A stretch of 64,000 bases of DNA from Mycolicibacterium sp. J2. GTDB lineage: Bacteria; Actinomycetota; Actinomycetes; Mycobacteriales; Mycobacteriaceae. The notes under the pieces were generated by a model, which was not told the DNA's origin, searched no databases, and saw only the letters and a list, made by a program, of their open reading frames with translations. This document shows, in pieces, positions 51,357 to 60,048 of this stretch; the first letter of the stretch is position 1; every line of letters begins with the position of its first letter. The stretch covers positions 124,001-188,000 of the forward strand of contig NZ_JAPFPY010000002.1 of the NCBI RefSeq assembly GCF_026240945.1, written 5' to 3'. The position numbers were made by a program, and so were the translations under genes.

Positions 51357-51886
51357 CGCTGCCGCGCCGCGGCACCGAGTGCGGCCAGGGCCGGGTCGCC
51401 CGCGGGCAGCGCGTCCAGCGGCCACCACCGCAGATCGAGTGATTCGTCGCTGCGCACGATGTCGGCGCCGGCCGGCGCGCGAACGATGAACTGTAGATCC
51501 AGATGCCGGGTGGGCAGGCCGAGCGAGCAGGTCAGCGGGTGCACGTGCACGCGTGCCAGGCCGGCATCCAGGCGCAGCCCGACGATCCCGGATTCCTCTT
51601 GCGCCTCGCGCAGCACGGCGGCGGCGATGTCGACGTCCTCGTCCTCGCAGTGTCCACCCAGTTGCAGCCAGCGCCCGATCCGCGGGTGCAGGGTCAGCAG
51701 TGCCTGGCTGCCGCTGTCGTCGAGTACCAAGGATGACGCCGTGATGTGGCCGGGTTCGCAGGCTCGCCGGCAGGCGTCCGGGCGAGCCAGCACGAAGGCC
51801 AGCACCGCGTGCCGCAGGGCATCCTGCTCGGGATCGGGTGCATCCCAGCGGGTCAAGGTGTCGACGACGGAGGCGTGCAGGGTCAC
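51338..51886 (-). CDS. Nudix hydrolase
   Basis: The 182-residue protein has a Nudix box in residues about 70-95: [26 protein letters not shown]. The core REAQEESG is intact, but Asp replaces the first Glu and one residue is inserted, a variant seen in actinobacterial relatives. It should hydrolyse a nucleoside-diphosphate compound. GTG at 51886 overlaps the fbiB stop by four bases (GTGA), which puts it in the fbiA-fbiB operon; the substrate, and any link to F420, are unknown. Confidence 0.88.
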   Translation of the reverse strand: MTLHASVVDTLTRWDAPDPEQDALRHAVLAFVLARPDACRRACEPGHITASSLVLDDSGSQALLTLHPRIGRWLQLGGHCEDEDVDIAAAVLREAQEESGIVGLRLDAGLARVHVHPLTCSLGLPTRHLDLQFIVRAPAGADIVRSDESLDLRWWPLDALPAGDPALAALGAAARQRQTSVE

Positions 51887-53247
51887 CGGACGACCAGCAG
51901 ACCGTCGGTGCCCGCCGGCTCGCGGGGCGCAGGCGGTTCGAGGGGGTGGCCGATCGCGATGGCGCCCAACGGCTCCCAGTCCTCGGGTAGCTCGAGTTCC
52001 CGGCGGACGGTGTCGGCGGCGAAGATCGTCGACCCGATCCAGCAGCTGCCCACCGCCCGAGTGGCCAGGGCCACCAGCAGTCCTTGCACCGCGGCGCCGG
52101 CGGCCACGGTGAACATGGTGTGTTCGGCGGCCGTGCGGGCCGGGTCAGGATAGGTGTGCGCGCCGTCGGGAACCATGAACGGGATGACGACCTCGGGGGC
52201 GTCGTAGAGGATCTGGCCCCGGCCCACCCGCCGGGCGACGTCATCGGGGGAGCGCCCGTCACCGGTGAGGTCGGATTCCCAGCGGCGCTTCATCGCATCC
52301 AGAAGTCTTGTGCGGATTGCCGGTTCGCGCAGCCAGACGAACCGCACCGGACGGGTGTGATGCGGCGCGGGAGCCGTCAGCGCCTCGGCCACCGCCGCCT
52401 CGATCAGTGCCGGATCGACGGGGTCGGGTGCGAATCGGCGGATGGAGCGGCGCAGCAGCTGGGCTTGGCTGCGGCCCAACGCGATTGCCTCGGCGGTGCC
52501 CAGCCAGAACAGGTCGTCCTCGCCGTTGCGCACCAGGGCGCGGCCGCCGGAGCCGTCGTCGTGCAAGGTCAGGCCGCGCACCACGGCCACCGGGATACCG
52601 GTCAGCTTGCCCTTCACCAGATCCGCGGCGGCGGCCAGTTCGTCGGCGACCGCGATCTCGGTGACGATCAGTTCGTTGCCGAAACCGTCGTGCGAGCCGC
52701 CGTATCCGTGTAGCACTCGCAGACCGGCCGCGCCGATGGCGACATCGGTCTGGCCGTTGCGCCAGGCCCGGCCCATCGTGTCGGTGACCACGACGCCGAC
52801 CCGGACGCCGAGTCGCTGAGCCAGACCGTCGCGCACGGCGGCCGCACTGCGGTCCGGGTCCACCGGTAACAGCGCCAGTTCGGCGGCGTCGACGTTGGAG
52901 CCGTCCACGCCCGCCGCGGCCTGGATCAGTCCGAAAGCGTTCTCGGTGATCAACGTCCGGCCCTTGCGTGCGAGCACGCGGACGGCCTCGTCGTCGATGA
53001 GTTTGCGGCGCAGCGCGTCCCGCTGCTCGGGGTCCGACGGTGCGGCGACGATCCGCCCCTCGGCCTTGGACAGCACCTTGCTGGTGACCACGACGACATC
53101 GTCATCGCGCAGCCAGTCGGCGGCGGCGGCGATGGCCGCCGCTACGTCGTCGCCGGGCCGGAACTCACCGAGGCCGTGGACGGGAATGATCTGGATCGCC
53201 GCCGACGTGCCATGGTCGGTGCCGTCGTCGGTGCGCGCCGATGTCAC
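51883..53247 (-). CDS. fbiB: Bifunctional F420:glutamyl ligase / nitroreductase-like protein FbiB
   Basis: FbiB completes coenzyme F420 by reducing dehydro-F420-0 and adding gamma-glutamates. The 454-residue protein has a CofE-like half ([59 protein letters not shown]) and a nitroreductase-like half from about residue 245 ([46 protein letters not shown]). GTG at 53247 overlaps the fbiA stop by four bases. Confidence 0.95.
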   Translation of the reverse strand: MTSARTDDGTDHGTSAAIQIIPVHGLGEFRPGDDVAAAIAAAADWLRDDDVVVVTSKVLSKAEGRIVAAPSDPEQRDALRRKLIDDEAVRVLARKGRTLITENAFGLIQAAAGVDGSNVDAAELALLPVDPDRSAAAVRDGLAQRLGVRVGVVVTDTMGRAWRNGQTDVAIGAAGLRVLHGYGGSHDGFGNELIVTEIAVADELAAAADLVKGKLTGIPVAVVRGLTLHDDGSGGRALVRNGEDDLFWLGTAEAIALGRSQAQLLRRSIRRFAPDPVDPALIEAAVAEALTAPAPHHTRPVRFVWLREPAIRTRLLDAMKRRWESDLTGDGRSPDDVARRVGRGQILYDAPEVVIPFMVPDGAHTYPDPARTAAEHTMFTVAAGAAVQGLLVALATRAVGSCWIGSTIFAADTVRRELELPEDWEPLGAIAIGHPLEPPAPREPAGTDGLLVVR

Positions 53248-54251
53248 AGTGTCAAGCCTGCCAAACGGATACCGGCGCGCACCATCTCGGCGGTGGCGGC
53301 CGGATCGGTCATCAACAGGGGCGCCTGCTGCACCCGCACGCCGTCGATATCGGCGGTGTCGCCCCGGTCGATCAGCCAGCCGTCCAGGATGCCGGTGCCG
53401 CTGCGGGCGCCGAAGTGCGCACCGACGCCCTGCGATGAGGATTCGACGCCGATCACCCGCAGGCATTCGTCGGCCATCCCGCGCAACGGCTTTCCGGCCA
53501 CGATGGGGGAGTACCCGATCACCGGGGCGGCGGTGGAGCGCAGTGCGCCTCGGATGCCGGGGACGGCCAGGATGGTCCCGATGCTGACCACCGGGTTGGA
53601 CGGCGCCAGCAGCACGACATCGGCGCCGGCGATGGCGTCGAGCACACCCGGTGCGGCGGTTGCCTTGTCGGATCCCACGAAGGCGAAGCTGTGCGTCGGG
53701 ATCTGCGCGCGGTGGCGCACCCACCACTCCTGGAAGTGGATGGCTCGGCGTTCGCCGTCGGGATCGGTGACCACGACATGCGTTTCACTGCGGTCGTCGG
53801 TGACGGGCAGTAGCCGCGCGCCGGGCTGCCACCGGTCACACAGCGCCTCGGTCACCTGGGACAGCGGATAGCCGGCGCGCAGCATCTGGGTGCGCACCAG
53901 ATGGGTGGCCAGATCGCGGTCGCCGAGGCCGAACCAGTCGGGCTGCACGCCGTAGGCGGCGAGTTCCTCCTTGGCGTGCCAGGTTTCGTCGCGGTGGCCC
54001 CAGCCGCGTTCGGGATCGATTCCGCCACCCAGGGTGTACATGCAGGTGTCCAGGTCCGGGCAAATACGTACGCCGAACATCCAGGCGTCGTCGCCGACGT
54101 TGACCACGGCGGTCAGTTCGTGCTCGGGCGTCTCACCACCGGCCGCAGCCGGGCTGTCGTGGCTGGCAAACTGCCCCAGCCCCAACAGATGCTGCACGCC
54201 GAGCAGGAACCGGGCGCCACCCACGCCGCCGACCAAAACGGTGACTTTCAC
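53244..54251 (-). CDS. fbiA: 2-phospho-L-lactate/phosphoenolpyruvyl transferase FbiA
   Basis: FbiA joins the phospho-enolpyruvyl or lactyl group to the deazaflavin Fo in F420 synthesis. The 335-residue protein starts [20 protein letters not shown], the CofD nucleotide-binding loop, and contains [38 protein letters not shown] and [24 protein letters not shown] at 54251 has TAGGGT seven bases upstream and no ribosome site, so it is probably leaderless. It heads fbiA-fbiB-Nudix. Confidence 0.95.
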   Translation of the reverse strand: MKVTVLVGGVGGARFLLGVQHLLGLGQFASHDSPAAAGGETPEHELTAVVNVGDDAWMFGVRICPDLDTCMYTLGGGIDPERGWGHRDETWHAKEELAAYGVQPDWFGLGDRDLATHLVRTQMLRAGYPLSQVTEALCDRWQPGARLLPVTDDRSETHVVVTDPDGERRAIHFQEWWVRHRAQIPTHSFAFVGSDKATAAPGVLDAIAGADVVLLAPSNPVVSIGTILAVPGIRGALRSTAAPVIGYSPIVAGKPLRGMADECLRVIGVESSSQGVGAHFGARSGTGILDGWLIDRGDTADIDGVRVQQAPLLMTDPAATAEMVRAGIRLAGLTL

Positions 54252-54258
54252 GCTTCAG

Positions 54259-54264
54259 ACCCTA
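54259..54264 (-). promoter_or_regulatory. -10 element TAGGGT of fbiA
   Basis: TAGGGT on the minus strand ends seven bases before the GTG start of fbiA, the usual distance for a transcript that starts on the first codon. Confidence 0.55.
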
Positions 54265-54371
54265 GGCCAGCGCACCGGTGTGGCCGACATCGCGGCGGAT
54301 GTGGCGAACACGCCGGTGCAGGGACACGCCGGATCTACGTCACGAGATGGTATGAAAATGCCCTCCACCGC

Positions 54372-54400
54372 TTGACCCTGGCAGCTAACAAGTGTCTAAT
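54372..54400 (+). promoter_or_regulatory. Possible distal whiB2 promoter
   Basis: TTGACC at 54372-54377 and TCTAAT at 54395-54400 are 17 bases apart. If used, the leader to whiB2 would be about 180 bases and include the inverted repeat at 54532-54549. The surrounding 330-base gap between fbiA and whiB2 holds no gene. Confidence 0.4.
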
Positions 54401-54531
54401 CACATCAGTGTCATTTCGCGGTTGCAGCCCCGGTTTCGGTGTCGCAGACCAAGATTCGATCACATGTTCGAAGGTGTTCGACAGTGAGCGTATCGGGGAT
54501 GGCCTTACACCACAATAGTGATGGCGGGAGT

Positions 54532-54549
54532 GGAGCTCCGTAGAGCTCC
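54532..54549. promoter_or_regulatory. Inverted repeat in the whiB2 leader
   Basis: GGAGCTC (54532-54538) and GAGCTCC (54543-54549) match perfectly around CGTA. It lies 36 bases before ATG 54586 and could be an operator or an RNA hairpin. Confidence 0.6.
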
Positions 54550-54585
54550 AATATGGGGACTATTAATCAGGTGAGGAGGCGGAAC

Positions 54586-54984
54586 ATGTCTTTTGAGCAG
54601 GTCGATTTCGACCGCGTGCTCCGGTTCGACGACCGGCAGCTCGGTTCAGTGGACAACGAACCGCACACCACTACCGGTTCGGTGCCGTTCGAGGTGACCG
54701 GACGCCCGCAATTGAGTTTGGTACCGGAGCGGATGGACTTCGACGCGGTGGCGGCCGACGAAGACGACGATCAGTGGCAGGAGCGCGCCCTGTGCGCGCA
54801 GACCGACCCTGAGGCCTTCTTCCCCGAAAAGGGCGGCTCCACTCGTGAGGCCAAGCGCATCTGCCAGGGCTGCGAGGTTCGTGATCGCTGCCTGGAGTAC
54901 GCGCTGGCCAACGATGAGCGATTCGGCATCTGGGGTGGGTTGTCCGAGCGGGAGAGACGCCGCCTCAAGCGCGGCATCATCTGA
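54586..54984 (+). CDS. whiB2: Transcription factor WhiB2
   Basis: WhiB2 (WhmD in M. smegmatis) is an essential Fe-S regulator of septation and division genes. The 132-residue protein has a disordered acidic start and the WhiB domain from about residue 60: ALCAQTDPEAFFPEKGGSTREAKRICQGCEVRDRCLEY, with the four cluster Cys, then the turn GIWGGLSERERRRLKRG, which binds sigma and DNA. GAGGAGG precedes ATG 54586; the in-frame ATG at 54553 lacks a site. A strong terminator follows at once. Confidence 0.95.
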   Translation: MSFEQVDFDRVLRFDDRQLGSVDNEPHTTTGSVPFEVTGRPQLSLVPERMDFDAVAADEDDDQWQERALCAQTDPEAFFPEKGGSTREAKRICQGCEVRDRCLEYALANDERFGIWGGLSERERRRLKRGII

Positions 54985-54988
54985 CGCA

Positions 54989-55020
54989 AGAACGGCTCGG
55001 CCTCCCGGCCGAGCCGTTCT
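54989..55020. terminator. Bidirectional terminator after whiB2
   Basis: A perfect 14-bp stem (54989-55002 with 55007-55020) has a TCCC loop. It begins four bases after the whiB2 stop and 25 bases past the stop of the convergent gene at 55045-55509, so it can serve both. Confidence 0.85.
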
Positions 55021-55044
55021 GCTTAGGTGGGTCCGTGTAGGTGG

Positions 55045-55509
55045 CTAATCGTCGTCGATCGATGGGTCGATGACCGACGGTTCGACGCCCAGATAGGTGG
55101 CCACTTGAGCCACCAGTATCTCGTGCAGGAGATCCGACAGATCGTCGGTGTCCTTGGCGCGGCGTTCGATTGGCTTGCGGAACAACACAATTCGCGCCCG
55201 GGTGGAGTTACCCCGGACGTCGACGCCGGCCGGGATCAGCCGGGCCAGGGCGATCGGACCGTCGGCGACCACCTCCGGCGGCCACTGCACGCTGTCGGGA
55301 TCCTTGGGCGCGATCCGCGGGATCTCGTCGACTGCGACGTCGAGGGTGACCACCCGGTCATGCCAGCGCCGCTCGATCGGTTCGTAGGCTTCCAGCACCG
55401 CCATGTCGAAACGCTCGGCCCGGCTGCGCCAGCCCGGCACGGTCGGCGGCAGCAGCGGCCCGCGCATATCGCGGCCGCGGCGTGATCCGCGATGGTTACG
55501 CTGCGCCAC
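55045..55509 (-). CDS. Metallopeptidase-family protein with a degenerate zinc motif
   Basis: The 154-residue protein matches the small actinobacterial metallopeptidase family that includes Rv3259. RAERFDMAVLEAYEPIERRW is the first helix, and LLHEILVAQVATYLGVEPSVID lies where relatives have HExxH. Here the second His is replaced by Gln or missing, so zinc proteolysis is doubtful. The N-terminus is basic. It converges on whiB2 with a shared terminator and diverges from the DUF3499 gene. Confidence 0.8.
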   Translation of the reverse strand: MAQRNHRGSRRGRDMRGPLLPPTVPGWRSRAERFDMAVLEAYEPIERRWHDRVVTLDVAVDEIPRIAPKDPDSVQWPPEVVADGPIALARLIPAGVDVRGNSTRARIVLFRKPIERRAKDTDDLSDLLHEILVAQVATYLGVEPSVIDPSIDDD

Positions 55510-55585
55510 GGATGAGATGGTAACGGTTGGAGATCGGCGCTCGTCGCACTGCGCGTGTCCGGGTGCCCGCGACGTTTCCGCACGA

Positions 55586-55591
55586 TAATCT
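55586..55591 (+). promoter_or_regulatory. -10 element TAATCT of the DUF3499 gene
   Basis: TAATCT ends seven bases before GTG 55599, with no ribosome site, fitting a leaderless transcript. Confidence 0.5.
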
Positions 55592-55598
55592 TCGCAGC

Positions 55599-56033
55599 GT
55601 GAATGTTCCCCGTCGCTGCTGCCGGCCCGGGTGCCCGCACTACGCCGTGGCGACGCTGACCTTCGTCTATTCGGACTCGACAGCCGTCGTCGGACCCCTG
55701 GCGACCGTGTCCGAGCCGCACTCGTGGGATCTGTGCGTCGTCCACGCCGGACGGATCACCGCGCCACGTGGCTGGGAGTTGGTGCGCCATGCTGGGCCGT
55801 TGCCCGCGCACCCCGATGAGGATGATCTGGTCGCGCTCGCCGACGCCGTGCGAGAACGCCACGACGGCCTGCCCTCGATGGTGAACGGCGTGACCGCGGG
55901 CTTCTCCGACCCGTCGACAGGTGTTCCCGGGGGCGCGTTGATCGCACCGCCGATCCGCCGCCCGGAAACCAACGGACGCCGCCGCGGCCACCTTCGGGTG
56001 CTGCCCGACCCGCCGGAGACCGGCGCCGAATAG
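55599..56033 (+). CDS. DUF3499-family protein
   Basis: The 144-residue protein corresponds to Rv3258c. It begins VPRRCCRPGCPHYAVATLTFVYSDSTAVVG and has SWDLCVVHAGRIT, so Cys and His residues could bind a metal (CCRPGC plus CxxH). The C-terminus is Arg/Pro-rich. GTG at 55599 is used with the leaderless element. It is conserved next to whiB2 and pmmA in mycobacteria, and its function is unknown. Confidence 0.82.
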   Translation: MNVPRRCCRPGCPHYAVATLTFVYSDSTAVVGPLATVSEPHSWDLCVVHAGRITAPRGWELVRHAGPLPAHPDEDDLVALADAVRERHDGLPSMVNGVTAGFSDPSTGVPGGALIAPPIRRPETNGRRRGHLRVLPDPPETGAE

Positions 56034-56131
56034 CGCACCGGCGGGACCTGCGGCGGTGGAATAACGGAGCCACTAGGCTGGCTGCCGAGTCACCATTCCC
56101 ACCCCGGTCGATCCAGAGAGCGAGGACAGCC

Positions 56132-57520
56132 ATGCCTCGGCCCGCCGCCGCCGTGAATGCTGTGATCAAGGCCTACGACGTACGAGGACTGGTCGGAGAG
56201 CAGATCGACGAGGCGTTCGTGCGCGATGTCGGAGCCGCCTTCGCCCGGCTGGTGCGTGCGGAGCCCGCGACCCAGGTGGTCATCGGGCACGACATGCGCA
56301 GCAGCTCACCCGCCCTGTCCGAGGCGTTTGCCGAGGGTGTCATCGCGCAGGGGCTGGACGTGGTGCGGATCGGCCTGGCCTCGACCGACCAGCTGTACTT
56401 CGCCTCGGGATTGCTGGACTGCCCGGGTGCCATGTTCACCGCCAGCCACAACCCGGCCGCCTACAACGGCATCAAGCTGTGCAGGGCGGGGGCCAAGCCC
56501 GTCGGTCGCGAGACCGGTTTGGCGACCGTCACCCAAGAGGTCATCGACGGTGTGCCGGCGTACGACGGAGCGCCCGGTCGCGTGCAGGACCGCGACGTGC
56601 TCGCCGACTACGGTGCTTTCCTGCGTTCGCTGGTCGACCTGACCGATCTGCGCCCACTGCGGGTGGCGGTCGATGCGGGCAACGGGATGGGGGGGCACAC
56701 CACGCCCGCGGTGCTGGGGGCGATACCCGGACTCACCGTGCTGCCGCTGTACTTCGAACTCGACGGCACGTTCCCCAACCACGAAGCCAACCCGCTGGAT
56801 CCGGCCAATCTGGTCGATCTGCAGGCGCACGTCATCGCCACCGGGGCCGATATCGGATTGGCCTTCGACGGGGATGCCGACCGTTGTTTCGTCGTCGACG
56901 AGAAGGGCATCCCGGTTTCGCCGTCGGCGGTCACCGCGTTGGTGGCCGGCCGGGAATTGGGACGCGAGATCGGGGCCACGATCATCTACAACCTGATCAC
57001 CTCCCGCGCCGTGCCGGAACTGATCGTCGAGCGCGGTGGCACCGCGGTGCGCTCCCGGGTGGGCCACTCCTATATCAAGGCGCTGATGGCCGACAGCGGC
57101 GCCATCTTCGGCGGTGAGCATTCCGCGCACTACTATTTCCGCGACTTCTGGGGTGCCGACTCCGGTATGTTGGCGGCCCTGCACGTGTTGGCCGCCCTGG
57201 GCGAGCAGCAGCGGCCGCTGTCGGAGCTGATGGCCGACTACCGCCGCTACGAGGCCTCCGGCGAGATCAACTTCACCGTCGCCGACGCGCCCGCGGTGGT
57301 CGACTCGGTGCTCACCGCCTTCGGCACCCGAATCCAGTCCCTCGATCATCTCGACGGGGTGACCGTCGATCTCGGTGAGGGTCGGTGGTTCAACCTGCGC
57401 AGCTCCAACACCGAGCCGCTGTTGCGGCTCAACGTGGAGGCCCGCACCGGCGAAGAGGTCGACGAGATCGTGCACGAAGTGGGCGAACTCATTGCCGGGG
57501 CAAGCGAGTCGGTCCCGTGA
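56132..57520 (+). CDS. pmmA: Phosphomannomutase
   Basis: The enzyme turns mannose-6-phosphate into mannose-1-phosphate for GDP-mannose. The 462-residue protein has MFTASHNPAAYNGIKLCRAG with the phosphoserine, AFDGDADRCFVVDEKG for the metal, GGEHSAHYYFRDFWGADSG for the sugar, and a C-terminal RSSNTEPLLRLNVEA phosphate loop. ATG 56132 has AGGA upstream. It matches Rv3257c, overlaps the next gene by four bases and runs in sequence with manA. Confidence 0.95.
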   Translation: MPRPAAAVNAVIKAYDVRGLVGEQIDEAFVRDVGAAFARLVRAEPATQVVIGHDMRSSSPALSEAFAEGVIAQGLDVVRIGLASTDQLYFASGLLDCPGAMFTASHNPAAYNGIKLCRAGAKPVGRETGLATVTQEVIDGVPAYDGAPGRVQDRDVLADYGAFLRSLVDLTDLRPLRVAVDAGNGMGGHTTPAVLGAIPGLTVLPLYFELDGTFPNHEANPLDPANLVDLQAHVIATGADIGLAFDGDADRCFVVDEKGIPVSPSAVTALVAGRELGREIGATIIYNLITSRAVPELIVERGGTAVRSRVGHSYIKALMADSGAIFGGEHSAHYYFRDFWGADSGMLAALHVLAALGEQQRPLSELMADYRRYEASGEINFTVADAPAVVDSVLTAFGTRIQSLDHLDGVTVDLGEGRWFNLRSSNTEPLLRLNVEARTGEEVDEIVHEVGELIAGASESVP

Positions 57521-58587
57521 CCTCACGGGCCGCCACGATCGATCTGGACGACGTCGAGGGCTTGCTCGCCGCCGATCGGGATGGTTTGTTGCGTGCCGCT
57601 GCGATGGCCGGGGCCCAGGTGCGGGCCATCGCGGCCGCGGTCGACGAGGGCGCCTTGGACCCGGTGCGTTCCGATCTGCCGCCCCGCACCCTGATCTGGG
57701 TCGCTACCGGCGGTCCGGCCCAGACGGCGGGGTTGTTGCTGTCGGCGGCACTGGGGGCGTCGACATCGGTGCCGATGGTGCCGGCCGCCGAGGTGCCACC
57801 GTGGATCGGTGCTCTTGACGTGTTGGTGGTGGCGGGGGCCGACGCCGGCGACCCGGTGCTGGTGGCCGCGGCCGCCACCGGCGTGCGCCGCGGCGCCAGG
57901 GTGATCGTCGTCGCGCCGCACGAGGGGCCGCTGCGCGATGTCACCGCCGGTCGTGCGGCACTGTTGCCGCCGCGGTTGCCGGTGCCCGAGGAGTTCGGGC
58001 TGTGCCGTTACCTGGCCGCCGGTGCGGCGGTCTTGGCCGTCCTGGATGCGGGCATGCGGGTCGACATCGGCGCGCTGGCCGACGAGTTGGATGCCGAGGC
58101 GTTGCGCAACAGCGCTTCTCGTGAACTGTTCACCAATCCGGCCAAGACGATCGCCGAACAGGTATTGGGCCGTGACGTGGTGTTCACCGGTGACACGACC
58201 GCGTCGGTCGCGCTGGCCCACCATGGCGCCGCGGTGCTGCTGCGGATCGGCCACCAGGTGGTCGCCGCCGCCGGCCTTGCCGACGTTTTGGTCGCAGCGG
58301 GCGAATTGAACTCAGGGCCAGCCGACTACGAGACGGCCCTGTTCCACGACGAAGAGATCGACGGGCCGCTGCCGGCTCGGGTCCGCGTGGTGGTGCTGAC
58401 GTCCGACGAACACCGGCCTGCGGTGGTGACGCGAACCGAAAGCCTGGCCGACATCATGGTGCTCAGCGCCGATGACGTTCCCGACTTGGCGACGCCGCGA
58501 GCGGCCGGACGCCCCGAACAACAACTGGCCATGCTGGCCGTGCGGCTGGAGATGACGGCCGTGTACCTGAGACTGGCGCGAGGGTGA
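57517..58587 (+). CDS. SIS-domain protein (TobH/Rv3256c type)
   Basis: The 356-residue protein has weak similarity to phosphosugar isomerases: TLIWVATGGPAQTAGLLLSAALG, IGALDVLVVAGADAGDPVLVAAAATGVRRGARVIVVAPHEGPL, and VVFTGDTTASVALAHHGAAVL. These fit the double-SIS fold. It corresponds to Rv3256c, always found between pmmA and manA, so a role in mannose-phosphate handling is likely, but its reaction is not known. GTG at 57517 overlaps pmmA by four bases (GTGA). Confidence 0.85.
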   Translation: MTSRAATIDLDDVEGLLAADRDGLLRAAAMAGAQVRAIAAAVDEGALDPVRSDLPPRTLIWVATGGPAQTAGLLLSAALGASTSVPMVPAAEVPPWIGALDVLVVAGADAGDPVLVAAAATGVRRGARVIVVAPHEGPLRDVTAGRAALLPPRLPVPEEFGLCRYLAAGAAVLAVLDAGMRVDIGALADELDAEALRNSASRELFTNPAKTIAEQVLGRDVVFTGDTTASVALAHHGAAVLLRIGHQVVAAAGLADVLVAAGELNSGPADYETALFHDEEIDGPLPARVRVVVLTSDEHRPAVVTRTESLADIMVLSADDVPDLATPRAAGRPEQQLAMLAVRLEMTAVYLRLARG

Positions 58588-58591
58588 GATC

Positions 58592-59830
58592 GTGAATCTG
58601 CTGCACGGCGCGGTGCGCAAGTATGCCTGGGGATCGCGGACTGCCATCGCCGAATTCACCGGACGGCCCAGTCCCACAGTGCATCCCGAGGCGGAGCTGT
58701 GGCTGGGTGCACACCCGGGGGATCCGGCGCAGTGCGAGACGGCCGACGGTGTGCGTTCGCTGCTGGAGATGATCGACGCCGACCCCGACGGCCAACTCGG
58801 CCAACCGATCAGGGCCAGGTTCGGCACCGCGTTGCCATTCTTGGCCAAGGTGCTGGCCGCCGACGAGCCGCTGTCGCTGCAGGCGCACCCGAGCGCCCGC
58901 CAAGCCGAGCAGGGCTTCGAACGCGAGGAGCGGCTTGGCATTCCGGTGTCGGCGCCCAACCGGAACTACCGGGATCGCAGCCACAAGCCGGAGCTGATCG
59001 TCGCGCTCGGCCCGTTCGAGGCGCTCACCGGATTCCGCTCGGCGGCACGCACCGTCGAGTTCATGCGCGCGCTGGCCCAGGCCAACCCGGCCGCCGACCT
59101 GGACCCGTACATCACGTTGCTCAAGGACCAGCCCGACGCCGACGGCCTGCGGGCGCTGTTCACCACCTGGATCACCGCACCGCAGCCCGATCTGGACATC
59201 CTGGTGCCCGCGGTGCTCGACGGGGCGGTCGGTTACCTGCGCTCGGGGGAGACGGACTTCCAGGCCGAGGCCAAGACCTTGCTGGAACTCGGGGAGCGCT
59301 ATCCCGGAGACGCCGGTGTGCTGGCGGCGATGCTGCTCAACCGGATCACCCTGCAGGCCGGCGAGGCGGTCTACCTGTCGGCCGGCAACCTGCACGCCTA
59401 TCTGCACGGTGTCGGCTTCGAGGTGATGGCCAACTCCGACAACGTGTTACGCGGCGGTCTCACGCCCAAACACGTCGACGTGCCCGAGTTGCTGCGGGTA
59501 CTGGACTTCACGCCGACGGGAGACGCCAAGATCGCCCCGCGTCCTGTGGGGGACGGCCTGGAATGGGTGTATGACACCCCGGCGCCAGAGTTCGCGGTGT
59601 CGGTGCTGTCGGTCGAGGGCGAGCACCTCGGTCATGAGGTCGATGCGCCCGCCGAACACGACGGCCCGCAGATCCTGCTGTGCACCCAGGGTTCGGTGGA
59701 GGTGTTCGCGAAATCGGAGACGGTGACCTTGGCGCGCGGCGCCGCGGCGTGGGTGGCCGCCGACGACGGTCCCATCCGGCTGCGCGCCGACGAGGCGTCG
59801 AAACTGTTCCGGGTCACCGTCAACTTCTGA
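58592..59830 (+). CDS. manA: Mannose-6-phosphate isomerase
   Basis: ManA interconverts fructose-6-phosphate and mannose-6-phosphate, the entry to GDP-mannose. The 412-residue protein is a type I zinc isomerase: VRKYAWGSRTAIAEFTGRP at the start, HPEAELWLGAHPG, SLQAHPSARQAEQGF with zinc ligands, RDRSHKPELIVALGPFEALTGFR, and AGNLHAYLHGVGFEVMANSDNVLRGGLTPKHVDV. GTG 58592 lies four bases after the SIS gene. With pmmA and the pyrophosphorylase it covers the whole route to GDP-mannose. Confidence 0.95.
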   Translation: MNLLHGAVRKYAWGSRTAIAEFTGRPSPTVHPEAELWLGAHPGDPAQCETADGVRSLLEMIDADPDGQLGQPIRARFGTALPFLAKVLAADEPLSLQAHPSARQAEQGFEREERLGIPVSAPNRNYRDRSHKPELIVALGPFEALTGFRSAARTVEFMRALAQANPAADLDPYITLLKDQPDADGLRALFTTWITAPQPDLDILVPAVLDGAVGYLRSGETDFQAEAKTLLELGERYPGDAGVLAAMLLNRITLQAGEAVYLSAGNLHAYLHGVGFEVMANSDNVLRGGLTPKHVDVPELLRVLDFTPTGDAKIAPRPVGDGLEWVYDTPAPEFAVSVLSVEGEHLGHEVDAPAEHDGPQILLCTQGSVEVFAKSETVTLARGAAAWVAADDGPIRLRADEASKLFRVTVNF

Positions 59831-59906
59831 CCGGAACTCTTCCACCGCCCGATTGCCTGCTGAATCGGTGCGTATCCGTTGGGTGGTTCCCCGTCCCAGC
59901 GGTCAG

Positions 59907-59926
59907 GGTGCCGGCCGGCCGGCACC
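59907..59926. promoter_or_regulatory. 20-bp perfect palindrome after manA
   Basis: GGTGCCGGCCGGCCGGCACC is self-complementary. It lies 77 bases past manA and 122 before the methanol dehydrogenase start. It may end manA transcription or be an operator. Confidence 0.6.
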
Positions 59927-59937
59927 TACCCGAGTGG

Positions 59938-59980
59938 ACGGTTTCGGGCGCCCGGTCGGTCGGTAGACCGCCGAAACCGT
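59938..59980. promoter_or_regulatory. Inverted repeat upstream of the methanol dehydrogenase gene
   Basis: Perfect 10-bp arms ACGGTTTCGG (59938-59947) and CCGAAACCGT (59971-59980) stand 33 bases apart, three helical turns. This spacing suits a dimeric regulator binding one face of the DNA. The start codon of the dehydrogenase is 68 bases downstream. Confidence 0.65.
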
Positions 59981-60048
59981 TGTGACTGGCGCCACAAGGG
60001 CTCACGGTGGTCGGTGCAAGCATTCATCGACCACGGAAGAGCACGCTG

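Noticed and set aside
54553..54585. Longer start of whiB2 at 54553
   Set aside because: GAGGAGG lies just before ATG 54586, and the extra residues would be encoded by the leader itself.
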